A stretch of 64,000 nt of DNA from Oscillospiraceae bacterium (GTDB lineage: Bacteria > Bacillota > Clostridia > Oscillospirales > Acutalibacteraceae). The DNA lies in contig JAIRPV010000029.1 in assembly GCA_031256825.1 (NCBI GenBank), forward strand, positions 1-64,000, in the 5' to 3' direction. Below the pieces are notes generated by a model, which was not told where the DNA came from, did no database searches, and was given only the letters and a program-made list of their open reading frames with translations. Numbering within the stretch: position 1 is the first letter of the stretch; every line of letters begins with the position of its first letter. The position numbers and the translations under genes are program-made. Shown here piece by piece: positions 53,949 to 63,930 of this stretch.

Positions 53949-53991
53949 GGGAAAACCTTCTTTCTTTGGCTAAAATTTACTTGGCATTATA

Positions 53992-54020
53992 ATTGTAGCA
54001 GATTCCGCTGGAAAAGTCAA
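53992..54020 (-). promoter_or_regulatory. Promoter of the CHAP-protein gene
   Basis: Minus strand TTGACT (54020-54015), 17 bases, TACAAT (53997-53992). Confidence 0.7.
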
Positions 54021-54141
54021 GCACTTTTTTTGCGCTGGCGATAAAAAATAAAAATCCCAACCAGTTCCACCGCTTCGCCCACGGGGGAACTTAAGGCGGG
54101 AGTTTGCTTGCAAAAAATTTCACGCAAAAAAGAAAAAAGGA

Positions 54142-54170
54142 TTGACATTTGTGCGGCAATCGTGTATAAT
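54142..54170 (+). promoter_or_regulatory. Promoter of tRNA-Lys
   Basis: TTGACA (54142-54147), 17 bases, TATAAT (54165-54170): full consensus, 15 bases before the tRNA. Confidence 0.85.
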
Positions 54171-54184
54171 ACTTAAGAACTGCC

Positions 54185-54260
54185 GACCCACTAGCTCAGT
54201 TGGCAGAGCACCTGACTTTTAATCAGGGTGTCCGCGGTTCGAATCCGCGGTGGGTCACCA
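54185..54260 (+). tRNA. tRNA-Lys (UUU)
   Basis: 76 bases with encoded CCA. Acceptor GACCCAC/GTGGGTC, D-arm GCTCAGTTGGCAGAGC, anticodon arm CCTGACTTTTAATCAGG with TTT, and T-arm CCGCGGTTCGAATCCGCGG. Confidence 0.96.
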
Positions 54261-54273
54261 CAGCGATATGAAA

Positions 54274-54310
54274 CAAAACCCCCAAGAAGATTGTTCTCTT
54301 GGGGGTTTTG
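54274..54310. terminator. Terminator after tRNA-Lys, also facing the histidine kinase
   Basis: CAAAACCCCCAAGA pairs with TCTTGGGGGTTTTG; usable in both directions between two convergent units. Confidence 0.88.
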
Positions 54311-54353
54311 CTATTGCCGGAATGCTGGGGCAAGCCAACTGGGGCGCTTCTTC

Positions 54354-55400
54354 CTATGGTTGCTCTGATTGCCCTGGAAGCTTTACTGTCACTGTCGTTC
54401 CCCGATCCGGCATGCTACGCAGATCCATTGTGCCGTTGTGCACAGCGACAATGTGCTTGACGATGGAAAGGCCCAGGCCCGTGCCGCCGGTCTGCTTCGA
54501 GCGGGACTTGTCTACCCGGTAGAAGCGTTCCAGCACGCGTTCCTGGTGTTTTTGCGGAATGCCGATCCCGGTGTCGGATACCTCCAAAACCACCTGTAGG
54601 CCGTCCTGCCGCAGCGCAATCGTTACGCTGCCGCCGCGCCGGTTGTATTTGATGCTGTTATCGACAATATTAAACAACATCTCATGCAACAGCGAGGAGT
54701 TGCCGCTGACCCAGAGCGCCGCCGTTTCGCTGTGCAGCGCAACGCCATATTTCTCGGCCTTTTGCTGCAATGTTTCCGCCACGCTTGCCACGATTTCCGC
54801 CAGATTCACAGGCTCCGTGGCGGGCAGCGTTTCGGTTTCGTCCAGCTCCGAAAGCATAATGATGTCCTCAATCAGCGAAAACAGCCGCTCGGCTTCGCGC
54901 CTGATGTTTTGCGCAAAACCGGCCACATCGCACGGTTTGGCCATGCCGCTCGCGAGCATTTCGGCATAGCCCAAAATGCTGGTCAGCGGCGTTTTTAGCT
55001 CATGCGAAACATTCGCCGAAAACTCCCGCCGCAGTTTTTCCGCCTTCGATTTTTCCGTCACGTCCAAAAACAGAATCAGCGCGCCGCTGCCCGCCGGGCT
55101 GCAAAGCACCTGATAGGCGCGGCCGCCGCGGGCGTACTCGGCCTCGGCGCGCCGGCCCTGCAAGGCTTCTTCCACAGGCGCGGCCAGGGCGGAACCGCGC
55201 ACCAAAGCGCGGGCGCTGCGGCCAATCACATCCCTGGAAAGCCCGAAGATATTCAACACGGCGCTGTTGGTCAACAGCACCGTGCCGCTTGGGTCAATCA
55301 ATACCACGCCCTCGTGTAAGCTGCGGATGATGTGCTGAATGGTGTCGTCGCGCTGCTGAAAGGGCAGGCGGCGGAGTCGGTACCGTTTGATGACAATCAA
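54354..55400 (-). CDS. PAS-containing histidine kinase (PhoR-like) without a sensor membrane domain
   Basis: 348 residues. PAS domain (about 20-110, LHEGVVLIDPSGTVLLTNSA), DHp with phospho-His in FSANVSHELKTPLTSILGY, and CA domain N, G1, G2 boxes (FNIVDNSIKYN, DTGIGIP, GGTGLGLSIVKHI). PhoR kinases usually have two membrane segments before the PAS; here the frame opens 11 bases after the response regulator stop with TTG and GCGAGG touching it. Either the kinase is cytosolic or its 5' end was lost. Last gene of the phosphonate transcript. Confidence 0.85.
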   Translation of the reverse strand: MIVIKRYRLRRLPFQQRDDTIQHIIRSLHEGVVLIDPSGTVLLTNSAVLNIFGLSRDVIGRSARALVRGSALAAPVEEALQGRRAEAEYARGGRAYQVLCSPAGSGALILFLDVTEKSKAEKLRREFSANVSHELKTPLTSILGYAEMLASGMAKPCDVAGFAQNIRREAERLFSLIEDIIMLSELDETETLPATEPVNLAEIVASVAETLQQKAEKYGVALHSETAALWVSGNSSLLHEMLFNIVDNSIKYNRRGGSVTIALRQDGLQVVLEVSDTGIGIPQKHQERVLERFYRVDKSRSKQTGGTGLGLSIVKHIVAVHNGTMDLRSMPDRGTTVTVKLPGQSEQP

Positions 55401-55411
55401 CCTCGCTTATC

Positions 55412-56098
55412 CTAAAACGTTCCGTTTTCTGCTTCCAACTGATACCCAACGCCGCGCACGGTTTTGATGACGCCGCCCGCCTCGCCGAGTTTTTGCCGCA
55501 GCGCTTTGATGTGCATGTCGATCGTGCGGCTTTCCAGGTCGGCGTCCAGGCCCCATATCTGCTCCATGAGCTGGTCGCGTGTGAGCACAACGCCGCTGTT
55601 GCGCATCAGCGTATGCAGCAGTTCGAACTCCGTGAATGTCAGCGACACTGTCTGCCCGCTGACCGTTACTTTGCGCTGCGGCGCATGGAGCAGGATTTTG
55701 TCCGCCGTCAGCAGCGGTTCCGCCCGCTCTTCGCAGCGGCGCAACACCGCTTTCACGCGGGAAATCAGCTCCAGCACAGAAAACGGCTTGGTCACATAGT
55801 CATCCGCGCCCCAATCGAGGCCTTTAATCCGGTCTAGCTCCGCGCCTTTGGCGCTGAGCAGGATAACCGGCAGGCGGCTGGTTTTCGCGCCGCCTTTGAG
55901 CTTTTTCAGGATGCACAGGCCGTCTTCATCCGGCAGCATGATGTCCAGGATGACCAACGCGGGGAGCGCTTTGCCGCAGGCCTGCCAAAAGGCAGCGGGT
56001 TCCGCAAAGCCAATTGAGGTAAAACCCGCCGAGCCCAGCGCGTAGCACACCAGGTCGCGGATCATGTCGTCGTCTTCCACATGGTAAATGGTCTGCAT
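55412..56098 (-). CDS. OmpR/PhoB-type response regulator
   Basis: 228 residues. Receiver with acidic pair in YHVEDDDMIRD, phospho-Asp in LVILDIMLPDEDG, Lys in DDYVTKPFSVLEL; winged-helix DNA-binding domain with LTFTEFELLHTLM and TIDMHIKALRQKLGE. ATG with GGAGGG five bases upstream, one base after the phnW stop. It probably controls this operon through the boxes at 62818-62885. Confidence 0.92.
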   Translation of the reverse strand: MQTIYHVEDDDMIRDLVCYALGSAGFTSIGFAEPAAFWQACGKALPALVILDIMLPDEDGLCILKKLKGGAKTSRLPVILLSAKGAELDRIKGLDWGADDYVTKPFSVLELISRVKAVLRRCEERAEPLLTADKILLHAPQRKVTVSGQTVSLTFTEFELLHTLMRNSGVVLTRDQLMEQIWGLDADLESRTIDMHIKALRQKLGEAGGVIKTVRGVGYQLEAENGTF

Positions 56099-56099
56099 C

Positions 56100-57215
56100 T
56101 CATCCCTCCGCCGTTGGATAGCCCCGAACCACTTCCAGCAGCGCCCGCATATCCGCCGGGTAAACTTCGCCAATATGACCCACGCGGAAGGTTGGCGCGC
56201 GAGAGATTTTTCCCGGATAAAGCACGAATCCGCGCTGTTTGCAATACTGATAGAACGCGGCGAAGTCAAAGCCAGCCGCAGGGTAAAGGAACGAAGTGAT
56301 GATGGGCGATTGCAGCGCCGCCGGGAGCAGCGTTTGGTACCCCAGCACGGCCATTCCCCTGGTTAGCACGCGGTGATTTTCGCAATAGCGCGCGTGCCGC
56401 GCCGCAATGCCGCCTTCGGCCTCCAGCTCGTCGAGAGCCTGAAAAAATGCCCGCACCACATGCGTTGGCGACGTAAAGCGCCACTTGCCGGTAGCATCCA
56501 TCTCCCGCCACTGGTCATACAAATCCAAACTGTGCGATCGCGCGTTGCCGCCGCATTGCGACAACGCGTCTCGTTTTGCGATCACAAACGAAAAGCCCGG
56601 CACGCCCTGGATGCATTTGTTCGACGAACTGATTAAGAAGTCAATGCCCAGCGCGCCAACGTCCATCGGGATGCCGCCAAACGAGCTCATCGCGTCAACG
56701 ATCACGGTTTTGCCGCGGCGCTTCGCCGCAGCAGCAAGCTCTTCCAGAGGGTTCAGAATCCCCGTGGTGGTTTCGCAGTGAACGAACGCCACGTGCGTAA
56801 TCCCCGGATCGACGGCAAGCGTCTCCTCCAGCATGGCCGCCGCGGGGGCTTCCGTTTCAGGCAGCGGGAGCGCAACATGCGGCAAATCAAGGGTCTGCGC
56901 CATGGTCGCCATGCGCTGGCCGTAAGCGCCGTTGGTCAAAACCAGCAGCTTGCCGCCCCGCCGGGGAAGCGCCGTGCCCAGAACCGCCTCCACGCCGAAC
57001 GAACCGCTGCCCTGCATCAGCACCGCGGTGTAGTCTTCCGCCCGCGCTGTGGCAAGGGCGGCCAGCCGGCGGCGGATGGTTTGCACAATGGCCTCGTTGT
57101 AGTCCGCATCCCAGGTGCACCAGTCGCGCAGCATGGCGTTGCGCACGCCCTTCGACGTGGAAAGCGGCCCGGGGGTTAACAAGATGTAGGGATTTTCGGG
57201 GATGAACTCGTACAT
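56100..57215 (-). CDS. phnW: 2-aminoethylphosphonate--pyruvate transaminase
   Basis: 371-residue class V PLP enzyme turning 2-AEP plus pyruvate into phosphonoacetaldehyde plus alanine. [49 protein letters not shown] and the PLP Lys in [18 protein letters not shown]. Followed in the pathway by PhnX, encoded just upstream. Confidence 0.95.
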   Translation of the reverse strand: MYEFIPENPYILLTPGPLSTSKGVRNAMLRDWCTWDADYNEAIVQTIRRRLAALATARAEDYTAVLMQGSGSFGVEAVLGTALPRRGGKLLVLTNGAYGQRMATMAQTLDLPHVALPLPETEAPAAAMLEETLAVDPGITHVAFVHCETTTGILNPLEELAAAAKRRGKTVIVDAMSSFGGIPMDVGALGIDFLISSSNKCIQGVPGFSFVIAKRDALSQCGGNARSHSLDLYDQWREMDATGKWRFTSPTHVVRAFFQALDELEAEGGIAARHARYCENHRVLTRGMAVLGYQTLLPAALQSPIITSFLYPAAGFDFAAFYQYCKQRGFVLYPGKISRAPTFRVGHIGEVYPADMRALLEVVRGYPTAEG

Positions 57216-57235
57216 AAATACCTCGAAATAAAAAG

Positions 57236-58015
57236 TTAGATTTGAGCCAGCAACTCCGGCAGTTGGGTAATATCATCAATCACAAAATCCGCGCCTGCGG
57301 CAAAATATTGTTTACGGGCCTGTTCGAATGCGGCGGCGCGCTCAAAATCGCTCAGCTTGTTTTGCTCCGCCTGCGAAAGGCCCAGCATGCTCGAACCCGT
57401 TATGACCCCCACGGCGCGGCAGCCCGCATGGTTTGCCTCCTGCATGTCGGCGGCGGTATCGCCGATTTTCAGCGCGTTATGAATGGCCGGGCAACGCAGA
57501 ATCTCCAGATTTCTCCAGAGCATATAGGGCGCGGGGCGGCCGACGCCGCCCACCTCGTCGGGGCAAACCAGGCAGTCGGGCGCGTAGCCGTTCCGCGCGG
57601 CAAGGGGGGCAACAACTTCCATCATGGCCCGGGTATAGCCTGTGGTGGAACCGATTGAAATCCCCCGCGCGCGCAATTGCGCAACGGCGTCCAAAACGCC
57701 CGGCAGCGGCTCGGCGTAGTTTTGCAAAACGGCAAACAGCGCGGGTTCGAACGCGGCATAGATTGCGTCGATATCCGGCTCGCTGTGCGCGCGGCCATGG
57801 ACAGACTGAAATTCCGCCGCAAGGCGTTCGCATTGCAGCATTTGCGCAATATGCGCGCGTTTTTGCAGCCCCATGGGCGCGCGGATCTCATCCAGGCCGG
57901 GCCTTAACCCGAAGGCCGCAAAGGCCTGCGCAAAGGCCTCCACCGGGGCGAAGGAGCCGTAGTCCACAGCAGTGCCCGCCCAATCCAAAATAATTGTGGT
58001 GATTTTGCTCATCAT
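57236..58015 (-). CDS. phnX: Phosphonoacetaldehyde hydrolase (phosphonatase)
   Basis: 259-residue HAD enzyme cleaving phosphonoacetaldehyde to acetaldehyde and phosphate. Nucleophile motif [19 protein letters not shown], Schiff-base Lys in [27 protein letters not shown], and [16 protein letters not shown]. Start overlaps the permease stop by 4 bases. Confidence 0.95.
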   Translation of the reverse strand: MMSKITTIILDWAGTAVDYGSFAPVEAFAQAFAAFGLRPGLDEIRAPMGLQKRAHIAQMLQCERLAAEFQSVHGRAHSEPDIDAIYAAFEPALFAVLQNYAEPLPGVLDAVAQLRARGISIGSTTGYTRAMMEVVAPLAARNGYAPDCLVCPDEVGGVGRPAPYMLWRNLEILRCPAIHNALKIGDTAADMQEANHAGCRAVGVITGSSMLGLSQAEQNKLSDFERAAAFEQARKQYFAAGADFVIDDITQLPELLAQI

Positions 58016-59688
58016 AGTCTCTCTTTCTGTTGTGATTTGCGCCGCAGGCCGCGCGCCGTTACTTCATAAGCCAGCCGCGCCAGCAGATTGATCCCCAGAA
58101 TCAGAAGGCTCATGGCCGCCGCCTGGCTGATGTCGCCCGCTTCTTCCATATGCGTGAGCGCGATGGATGCGATGCGGAAATCGGCGCTATAGAGAAATAC
58201 GACGGCGGACACCGTTACCATGGAGTTGACGAAATAATACATGACGATTTCCAGGATCGCGGGCAGGCAAAGCGGCACGCTGACCCGCAGGAACGTTTTC
58301 CAGCGTGGCGCGCCAAGGCACTCCGCCGCGTTTTCGAACTCGCTGTCCAATTTTTTCAGGCTCGCGCTGGCGGTCAGGAACGGCACGGAAAAGTAGTGCA
58401 GAATATTGGACAACACTAAAATTATAATGGATCCATAGATAAAATGCAAGGGGTTTTGTTTGGAATTGAAAAAGAAGATAAACGAAAGGCCAATGACCAT
58501 GCCCGGCAGCGCCAGCGGCAGCACGCTCAGCAAGCGGCCATATTTGCGCAGGAACCCAAGGCCGTTGGTCTTTTCCAGCAAATAAGCCACGGCAAACACA
58601 AACGCCGCGCCCAGCACCGCTGTCCAGACGCTCATCTTCAAGCTGTTAAAATAGCTGCCAATGCCGCCGGTGGAAGCGTTAAACTGGAAATGTTTCCAGG
58701 TGAAATTCATGTCGTAGGGATAAAATTTTACCAGCGCGCCCATGCACAGGGCCGCGACCAAAACAAGCAGGCAGAGCGTAACGGCAGCGCACAGCAAAAA
58801 GAAAAAACTGTCCCGCGCGAGGCTGGGCTTAATGTTGAGTTTTGTCGCGCGCGCGTTCAGGGCGCTTTCGTTTTTGCTGGTGAACAGCCGATCGCCCAGA
58901 AAACACAGCACCGCGGGAATCAGCAGCAGCGTGCCCACCACCGCGCCCATGTTCATGTCGAACTGCCCGGACACCTGTTTGTAGATATCCGTGGCAAGCA
59001 CGTTGTAGCTGCCGCCGATGACCTTCGGCGCGCCAAAATCGGTGAAGGCAAGGGTGAAGCAGACAAAGCAGGCGCTGCCCAGGGTGAATTTCACCTCAGG
59101 CAGCGTGATACGAAAAAAGCGGCGCAGCGGCCCGACGCCCATGACTCCCGCGGCTTCATAGAGCCGCCCGTCAGCGAACTCCAGCGCAACGTAAAACATC
59201 AGGAAAGCCTGCGGGAAGGTGAAGATCAGCTCCGAGAGGATGATTCCCCCGGGGCCATAAAGCGCCACCGGCAGGCCAAGCCGGGTGATCAGACCCTGAC
59301 GGCCCAGAAGGTAGACCAGCCCGATGGCATGGGCGATGGTAGGAATAAATACGGGCAGCAAGGCGACATATTTGAAGAATGTTTTGCCCGGCACGCGGGT
59401 GCGGGTCAGCGCGTAGGCATAGGCAAAGCCAAGCGCTACGCTGCCCGCCATGGTGACAATGGAGATAAAGAAGGTATGGCCGATGGACGCGCGCAGGGTA
59501 GGCGTTTTAAAGTATTGCAGATAATTGGCGAAGCCAACGAACTGGCCCGCAGGATCCAGGAACGCCTTTTTGAGCAGCGAAAACAGCGGCAGAACCAACG
59601 TGGCTGTGAACGCCGCGAGACAAGACGCCAGAGCGAACGCTTGCGGCAAACTGACCCGCAGGAATTTTTGGCGCAGGCGATTTTTCAT
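58012..59688 (-). CDS. 2-AEP ABC importer permease (two permease units fused)
   Basis: 558 residues with about twelve membrane segments and two EAA loops, [20 protein letters not shown] and [20 protein letters not shown], one per half. It is thus a fused PhnU+PhnV-like permease, as in Fe(3+)/AfuB-type systems. Start 59688 follows GGAGGG and overlaps the ATPase stop by 4 bases. Context assigns it to 2-AEP. Confidence 0.88.
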   Translation of the reverse strand: MKNRLRQKFLRVSLPQAFALASCLAAFTATLVLPLFSLLKKAFLDPAGQFVGFANYLQYFKTPTLRASIGHTFFISIVTMAGSVALGFAYAYALTRTRVPGKTFFKYVALLPVFIPTIAHAIGLVYLLGRQGLITRLGLPVALYGPGGIILSELIFTFPQAFLMFYVALEFADGRLYEAAGVMGVGPLRRFFRITLPEVKFTLGSACFVCFTLAFTDFGAPKVIGGSYNVLATDIYKQVSGQFDMNMGAVVGTLLLIPAVLCFLGDRLFTSKNESALNARATKLNIKPSLARDSFFFLLCAAVTLCLLVLVAALCMGALVKFYPYDMNFTWKHFQFNASTGGIGSYFNSLKMSVWTAVLGAAFVFAVAYLLEKTNGLGFLRKYGRLLSVLPLALPGMVIGLSFIFFFNSKQNPLHFIYGSIIILVLSNILHYFSVPFLTASASLKKLDSEFENAAECLGAPRWKTFLRVSVPLCLPAILEIVMYYFVNSMVTVSAVVFLYSADFRIASIALTHMEEAGDISQAAAMSLLILGINLLARLAYEVTARGLRRKSQQKERL

Positions 59689-60440
59689 AGGGCGGCGCCC
59701 TCCATGTTGCGAAAATGGGCTGGGTTCCACTCCGAAACAAAATCGGCAACGAAGGGGCTGACCGGGTTTTCGTAGAGTTCGCGCGGGGTGCCCATCTGCT
59801 CAATCACCGCCTGGTTCATCACGAACACCCGATCCGCCATCGAGAAAGCTTCGTTCTGATCGTGGGTGACCATCACAGTGGTAACGCCCAGCGAGCGCTG
59901 GATGGCGCGGATCTCGCCTTGCAGTTTGGCGCGCACTTTCGCGTCCAGGGCAGACAGGGGTTCATCCAGCAGCAAATAATCAGGGGAAAGAGCCAGCGCG
60001 CGGGCCAGCGCCGTGCGCTGCTGCTGCCCGCCCGAAAGCTGCCGCGGATATTTATGTTTGTGTTCGGCCAAATCCACCAGCCGCAGCATCTCAGCCGCTT
60101 TTTCCTCCCGGGCAGCGCGGCTCAGCCCTTTTTGCTGCTGAAGCCCAAAGAGAATATTCCCCCGCACGGTCATATTGGGGAAAAGCGCGTATGACTGAAA
60201 AACGATGCCGAGTTTGCGTTTTGCCGGAGGGAGGTAGGTGCAGTCTTTGCCCCGCAAAAAAACCTGCCCCTCCGTCACGCTTTCCAGCCCCGCCAGAATA
60301 CGCAGCAACGTGGTTTTTCCGCAGCCCGAAGGCCCCAGGATGCAGACAAACTCCCCCTGCGCAACGCCCGCGCTCACGCCGTGCAGGGCTGTTTGTTTCC
60401 CAAAGCGTTTGGTGATGTTTTTCAGCTCAATGAACGGCAT
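59685..60440 (-). CDS. 2-AEP ABC importer ATP-binding protein
   Basis: 251 residues. Walker [17 protein letters not shown]-loop [11 protein letters not shown], signature [15 protein letters not shown], Walker [14 protein letters not shown] and H-loop VTHDQNEAF. There is no extended regulatory C-terminal domain. AAAGGA six bases before ATG 60440. Confidence 0.92.
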   Translation of the reverse strand: MPFIELKNITKRFGKQTALHGVSAGVAQGEFVCILGPSGCGKTTLLRILAGLESVTEGQVFLRGKDCTYLPPAKRKLGIVFQSYALFPNMTVRGNILFGLQQQKGLSRAAREEKAAEMLRLVDLAEHKHKYPRQLSGGQQQRTALARALALSPDYLLLDEPLSALDAKVRAKLQGEIRAIQRSLGVTTVMVTHDQNEAFSMADRVFVMNQAVIEQMGTPRELYENPVSPFVADFVSEWNPAHFRNMEGAAL

Positions 60441-60453
60441 ACAAGTTCCTTTC

Positions 60454-61602
60454 TTATCTTGCGATTGCGCGAACCACCCACAGCGCGGGGATAAAGAAAA
60501 GGATGTCCGGCACAATCCCAAAGTTTTTCAGGCTATTGTTCGCGGCCAGGCGAAGCACCCGCAGCCAACCCTCCGGATCGTTCTTTTGATAAAAATCAAG
60601 GTAGGTGATCACTTCCGTTTGGTAGTCTGAAAGGTCGTCCTCGCGCAGCCGAATCAAGCGGACGCCCCGCAGATCCAGATCGCCGTAAGCCCCAAACCCG
60701 GAACTGGGGCTGTTGACCAAATCCGGCATCCCTTCGCGCCTGATTTCGTAGGTATTCACATGATCGTGCCCCACGAAAAGCGCCTTCACATTCCCGGCCT
60801 TGCGCAGCGCTTCATATTGCCCGTCGTTTTCCGCGTTATTGCATGGCGTTTCACGCATGACGCCCTTGATGGAAGCCGGAAGCGGTTGCCCGGCCTTCTG
60901 CCCTTTCGGCAGCGCATCCCAAATTTCAGGCACAATAATGTGCTGAAACGCCAGGGAAGGCAATTTGCCAACGGCGCGATTCGTGCGGTTGAACCAGTCA
61001 ATGGCGGGCTTGCGCACGCCGTCGCATGCGGGGCCTCCGGTGTCGAAGAACCAAAGGTGATAGACGAATTGGCTGCCCGAGCTGTTTTTAATCAGCAGAT
61101 TGTGGGCGCCGTAGTGATCGCCGGGAGAGCCTGTGTCCGCGCCGCAGTCGTAACCGACAAAGCTGCGGTGAGCCTGATACATCTCCATTTCTTCGGCGCG
61201 GGTAACGCCGGAGCCTTCCGCGTCGTGGTTGCCAAAGACCATCGTTACCTTCGTGCCGTATTGATCATAAATGCGATCGAACACGTCCATATAGGCGTCG
61301 ATGGAGCGGCGCACCCAAAACTTGGCCGTGCGGTGCGTCAGCGTCCGCACCCAGGCGTCGGCAATGTTGTCGCCGGTCAGAACGAACAAATCCGGCTGCT
61401 CCCGCGCGGCCAAATCCCACAAAAATTCATGCGTGGCCGGGCTGCTGACATAGATCTGCTGCAAATCGGATACTTGGATGATGGTAAATACGCCGTTATG
61501 GAATTTTAATCCGGCGTCGGCGGGGTCCTGCGCCGCAAACGCCCCAAATCCGCCTGCGGCGCAAAGCGCCAGGGCCATCAAGATGGCAAATATCTTTTTC
61601 AT
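60454..61602 (-). CDS. Exported metallophosphoesterase
   Basis: 382 residues. Signal peptide [20 protein letters not shown]. Calcineurin-like motifs are VSDLQQI (the usual D-x-H has Gln in place of His), [21 protein letters not shown] and [11 protein letters not shown]-terminal hydrophobic segment ([20 protein letters not shown]) may anchor it to the membrane. Probably releases phosphate from organophosphates outside the cell; substrate not known. GAGGAGG seven bases before ATG. Confidence 0.85.
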   Translation of the reverse strand: MKKIFAILMALALCAAGGFGAFAAQDPADAGLKFHNGVFTIIQVSDLQQIYVSSPATHEFLWDLAAREQPDLFVLTGDNIADAWVRTLTHRTAKFWVRRSIDAYMDVFDRIYDQYGTKVTMVFGNHDAEGSGVTRAEEMEMYQAHRSFVGYDCGADTGSPGDHYGAHNLLIKNSSGSQFVYHLWFFDTGGPACDGVRKPAIDWFNRTNRAVGKLPSLAFQHIIVPEIWDALPKGQKAGQPLPASIKGVMRETPCNNAENDGQYEALRKAGNVKALFVGHDHVNTYEIRREGMPDLVNSPSSGFGAYGDLDLRGVRLIRLREDDLSDYQTEVITYLDFYQKNDPEGWLRVLRLAANNSLKNFGIVPDILFFIPALWVVRAIAR

Positions 61603-61644
61603 GCACATTCCTCCTCAGAGTGTTCTGCATTCTCCGCGCCCCAT

Positions 61645-62718
61645 TTAGTCTTGCGGCGCGCTCTTCGCGTCGAATTTCTCCATCCAGGTATTCAGGATTT
61701 CCGAGCGGTGTTCCGCCACCCAGGCAAAATCATTGTCCGCGATGAGCTGTTCCACGGGGTTGACAGCGAAGCCCTCATAGGTGCCCCCCTGCCCGTTGGC
61801 GATGATGGGGTAGTTCGCTTGATAAAGGTTCATGGCGCTTTCGGAAATGGCCCAGTCGAGGAACGTTTTCGCGGCGGCGCTGACGTCGTCTTTTTTGATG
61901 AGCGCGTTGGCCTCCAGATCCCAGCCGGAACCCTCTTTGGGGAACACCACTTCCACCGGCGCGCCCTTGGCCTTCTGGCTGACTCCCGCATACCCGAAGC
62001 TGACGCCGACCACGCATTCGCCCGCAGCCGCGTCTTTCGCGGGCTTGGAGCCGGAGTGGACATATTGCGCGACATTCTGGTCGAGTTTGCTCAGGTAATC
62101 CCAGCCTTTGCCGCTGTCTTTGCCGTTTAATTGCAGCAGGCCGGTCACGGTCAGCAAGCCTGTGCCGGAAGAATTGGGATTGGACATTTCGATGTGCCCT
62201 TTCAGCTCCGGGCGCAGCAGATCGTCGTAGCCCTGGATATCCGCAGCCTTCAGGCCAAGCTTGTCCAGTTCCACCGTGTTGATGACGAACGCGGTTTCCC
62301 AGGCGTCAATGCCGACCCATGTAGGGGGTTGTTTGTCCGATTTAAATTGCGGCAAAATTGCGTCAATGCCGGCAGGGGCATAAGGTTCGAGCAAGCCCTG
62401 GCTGTCGAGCACCATCATGGAAGAGGCGGCTGTGCCCCAGACCGCATCAGCCACAGGGTTTTCCTTTTCGGCAAGGAGTTTGGCGGTAATGGTGCCGGTG
62501 GATTCCCGGATGACATTGACGGAAATATCAGGATACTTTGCATTGAAATCCGCCAGATATTCTGTCACCAGTTCATCTTCCAGCGCGGTGTAGACCGTGA
62601 TTTCGCCTCCCTGCGAGGGATCCGCGGAACCCTGCGCGGGAGCGTTTGCGTTGCAGCCCGCGAGCGCGGCGGAAAGCAGGAACGACAGAACCATGCATAA
62701 CCCAAGCGTTTTTTTCAT
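61645..62718 (-). CDS. 2-AEP ABC importer substrate-binding lipoprotein
   Basis: 357 residues. Lipobox LSAALAGCNAN with lipidated Cys near residue 22, then an iron/2-AEP-type (extracellular binding family 1) fold: ITVYTALEDELVTEYLADFN, AVWGTAASSMMVLDSQGLLE, NSSGTGLLTVTGLLQLNGK. First gene of the transcript. The pathway enzymes in the same operon point to 2-AEP. Confidence 0.9.
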   Translation of the reverse strand: MKKTLGLCMVLSFLLSAALAGCNANAPAQGSADPSQGGEITVYTALEDELVTEYLADFNAKYPDISVNVIRESTGTITAKLLAEKENPVADAVWGTAASSMMVLDSQGLLEPYAPAGIDAILPQFKSDKQPPTWVGIDAWETAFVINTVELDKLGLKAADIQGYDDLLRPELKGHIEMSNPNSSGTGLLTVTGLLQLNGKDSGKGWDYLSKLDQNVAQYVHSGSKPAKDAAAGECVVGVSFGYAGVSQKAKGAPVEVVFPKEGSGWDLEANALIKKDDVSAAAKTFLDWAISESAMNLYQANYPIIANGQGGTYEGFAVNPVEQLIADNDFAWVAEHRSEILNTWMEKFDAKSAPQD

Positions 62719-62768
62719 AAGGGGTGCCTCCTCGTGTGTGATTTTGTTGTTTTTATTTGCGTTGCTCC

Positions 62769-62774
62769 ATTATA
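62769..62774 (-). promoter_or_regulatory. -10 box of the phosphonate operon
   Basis: TATAAT on the minus strand 50 bases before the binding-protein gene. The -35 place has only TGGAAA, suggesting an activator-dependent promoter. Confidence 0.5.
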
Positions 62775-62817
62775 GCACGCGGCAATCGGGTTTTCCATCA
62801 TGCCAACGTTTAGGTTT

Positions 62818-62885
62818 TGTAAAGATTTGGTCAAGAAAACACAAGTTGCGTAAAGATTTGGGCAGGTTGGTAAATCATTTGTAAA
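62818..62885 (-). promoter_or_regulatory. Phased TTTACA-type boxes (Pho-box-like)
   Basis: On the minus strand TTTACA at 62885-62880, TTTACC at 62874-62869, TTTACG at 62854-62849 and TTTACA at 62823-62818. Steps of 11, 20 and 31 bases keep them on one helix face. Two of them sit inside a repeated CCCAAATCTTTAC/CCAAATCTTTAC. This resembles PhoP-box tandem TT(T/A)ACA repeats. Confidence 0.5.
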
Positions 62886-62890
62886 AGCGC

Positions 62891-62919
62891 TTGCGTTTTT
62901 CGCTGAAGTTGTGTATAAT
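62891..62919 (+). promoter_or_regulatory. Promoter of the divergent phosphatase-like gene
   Basis: TTGCGT (62891-62896), 17 bases, TATAAT (62914-62919). Confidence 0.65.
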
Positions 62920-62958
62920 CGCAAGCGAACCACAGAAAACGAATGGAGGAACTGGAAG

Positions 62959-63930
62959 ATGGTATTCTTTTTCGAACCCCTGCGGCGCGTATTGGCGGTG
63001 ATGGAAAGCCTGGTGATGTGCGCGTCGCTCCTGTTTTCCACAGGCCAGACGGCCGCGCCGGGGGATTATCTGACCAAACTGAACCGCATGGGGCTTTACA
63101 GCAACAGCGCGCAGCAGTCGCTGCCACAAACCGCGCTGCACAACATTGTGCTCAACCACTTCAACCAAACGCGCGGCAAAACGCCAAAATGCCTGATCAT
63201 CGGGTTCGACGGCGCAAGGGCAGACGCGTTGGCGGATTCCATCAATGAACCCAAAAGCGGCATACAGGAGCTGCGGCGCGGCGGCGGCGCGGTTTATCAA
63301 ATGTATGCCGGGGGTAAGTTCCCCTATTTGCAAGCAACAGTCACCGCCTGCGGCTGGACGACGTTGCTGACCGGGCATTGGGCAAAAGAACCGGGTGGCG
63401 GCGGGCATCGTGTAACAGCCAATGGCGTCACCAAAGCGGCCAACGCGCCAAAGCTCATTTTCACTGAACTGCTGGAGCAAAAGAAAGTGAAGAAGAGCGC
63501 GTTCGTTGTTTCCTGGGGCGGCCATTTTGCGGATGACAACGCAGTGTATCTGAACGACATGGCCGATAACAAAGCAGCAAAAAACAACGCCCTTTGGCTG
63601 ACCATGCCCGATGATGCGGGCACGTTTGCCCGCACGAAGCAGGAGCTTTGCGCAAAGGACGGCGCGGATATTGTGATGTGTATTTTAGAGTACTGCGACC
63701 ATGCGGGGCATGGCTCTGGCTTCGGCAGCCAGAATCCGGAATACGAAGAGGCCATCCGGGCGGCGGATTCCAATGCCTACGACCTGATTGCGGCGGTGAA
63801 AGCGCGGCCAACATACGCCAAAGAGGACTGGCTGATCTTAATCACCAGCGATCATGGCGGGGTTGGCAAGGGCCATGGCGGACAGTTCGCGGTAGAGCGG
63901 CAAATCTTTTTGGCAACCAACAAAGCGTGA
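62959..63930 (+). CDS. Alkaline-phosphatase-superfamily (type I phosphodiesterase-like) protein
   Basis: 323 residues. Metal Asp in CLIIGFDGARADAL, likely nucleophile Thr in CGWTTLLTGH, DHAGHGSGFG and LITSDHGGVGKGHGG. The family includes phosphodiesterases, phosphonoacetate hydrolase and phosphopentomutase-like enzymes. N-terminus has a weak hydrophobic stretch (LAVMESLVMCASLLFST). Start 62959 is nine bases after GGAGG. Divergent from the phosphonate operon across the boxes, so probably phosphate-regulated. Exact substrate unknown. Confidence 0.8.
   Translation: MVFFFEPLRRVLAVMESLVMCASLLFSTGQTAAPGDYLTKLNRMGLYSNSAQQSLPQTALHNIVLNHFNQTRGKTPKCLIIGFDGARADALADSINEPKSGIQELRRGGGAVYQMYAGGKFPYLQATVTACGWTTLLTGHWAKEPGGGGHRVTANGVTKAANAPKLIFTELLEQKKVKKSAFVVSWGGHFADDNAVYLNDMADNKAAKNNALWLTMPDDAGTFARTKQELCAKDGADIVMCILEYCDHAGHGSGFGSQNPEYEEAIRAADSNAYDLIAAVKARPTYAKEDWLILITSDHGGVGKGHGGQFAVERQIFLATNKA

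Noticed and set aside
58444..59775. 443-codon plus-strand frame opposite the ABC permease
   Set aside because: Antisense shadow of a membrane protein gene: charged, Gln/Arg/Lys-rich, no start signal.
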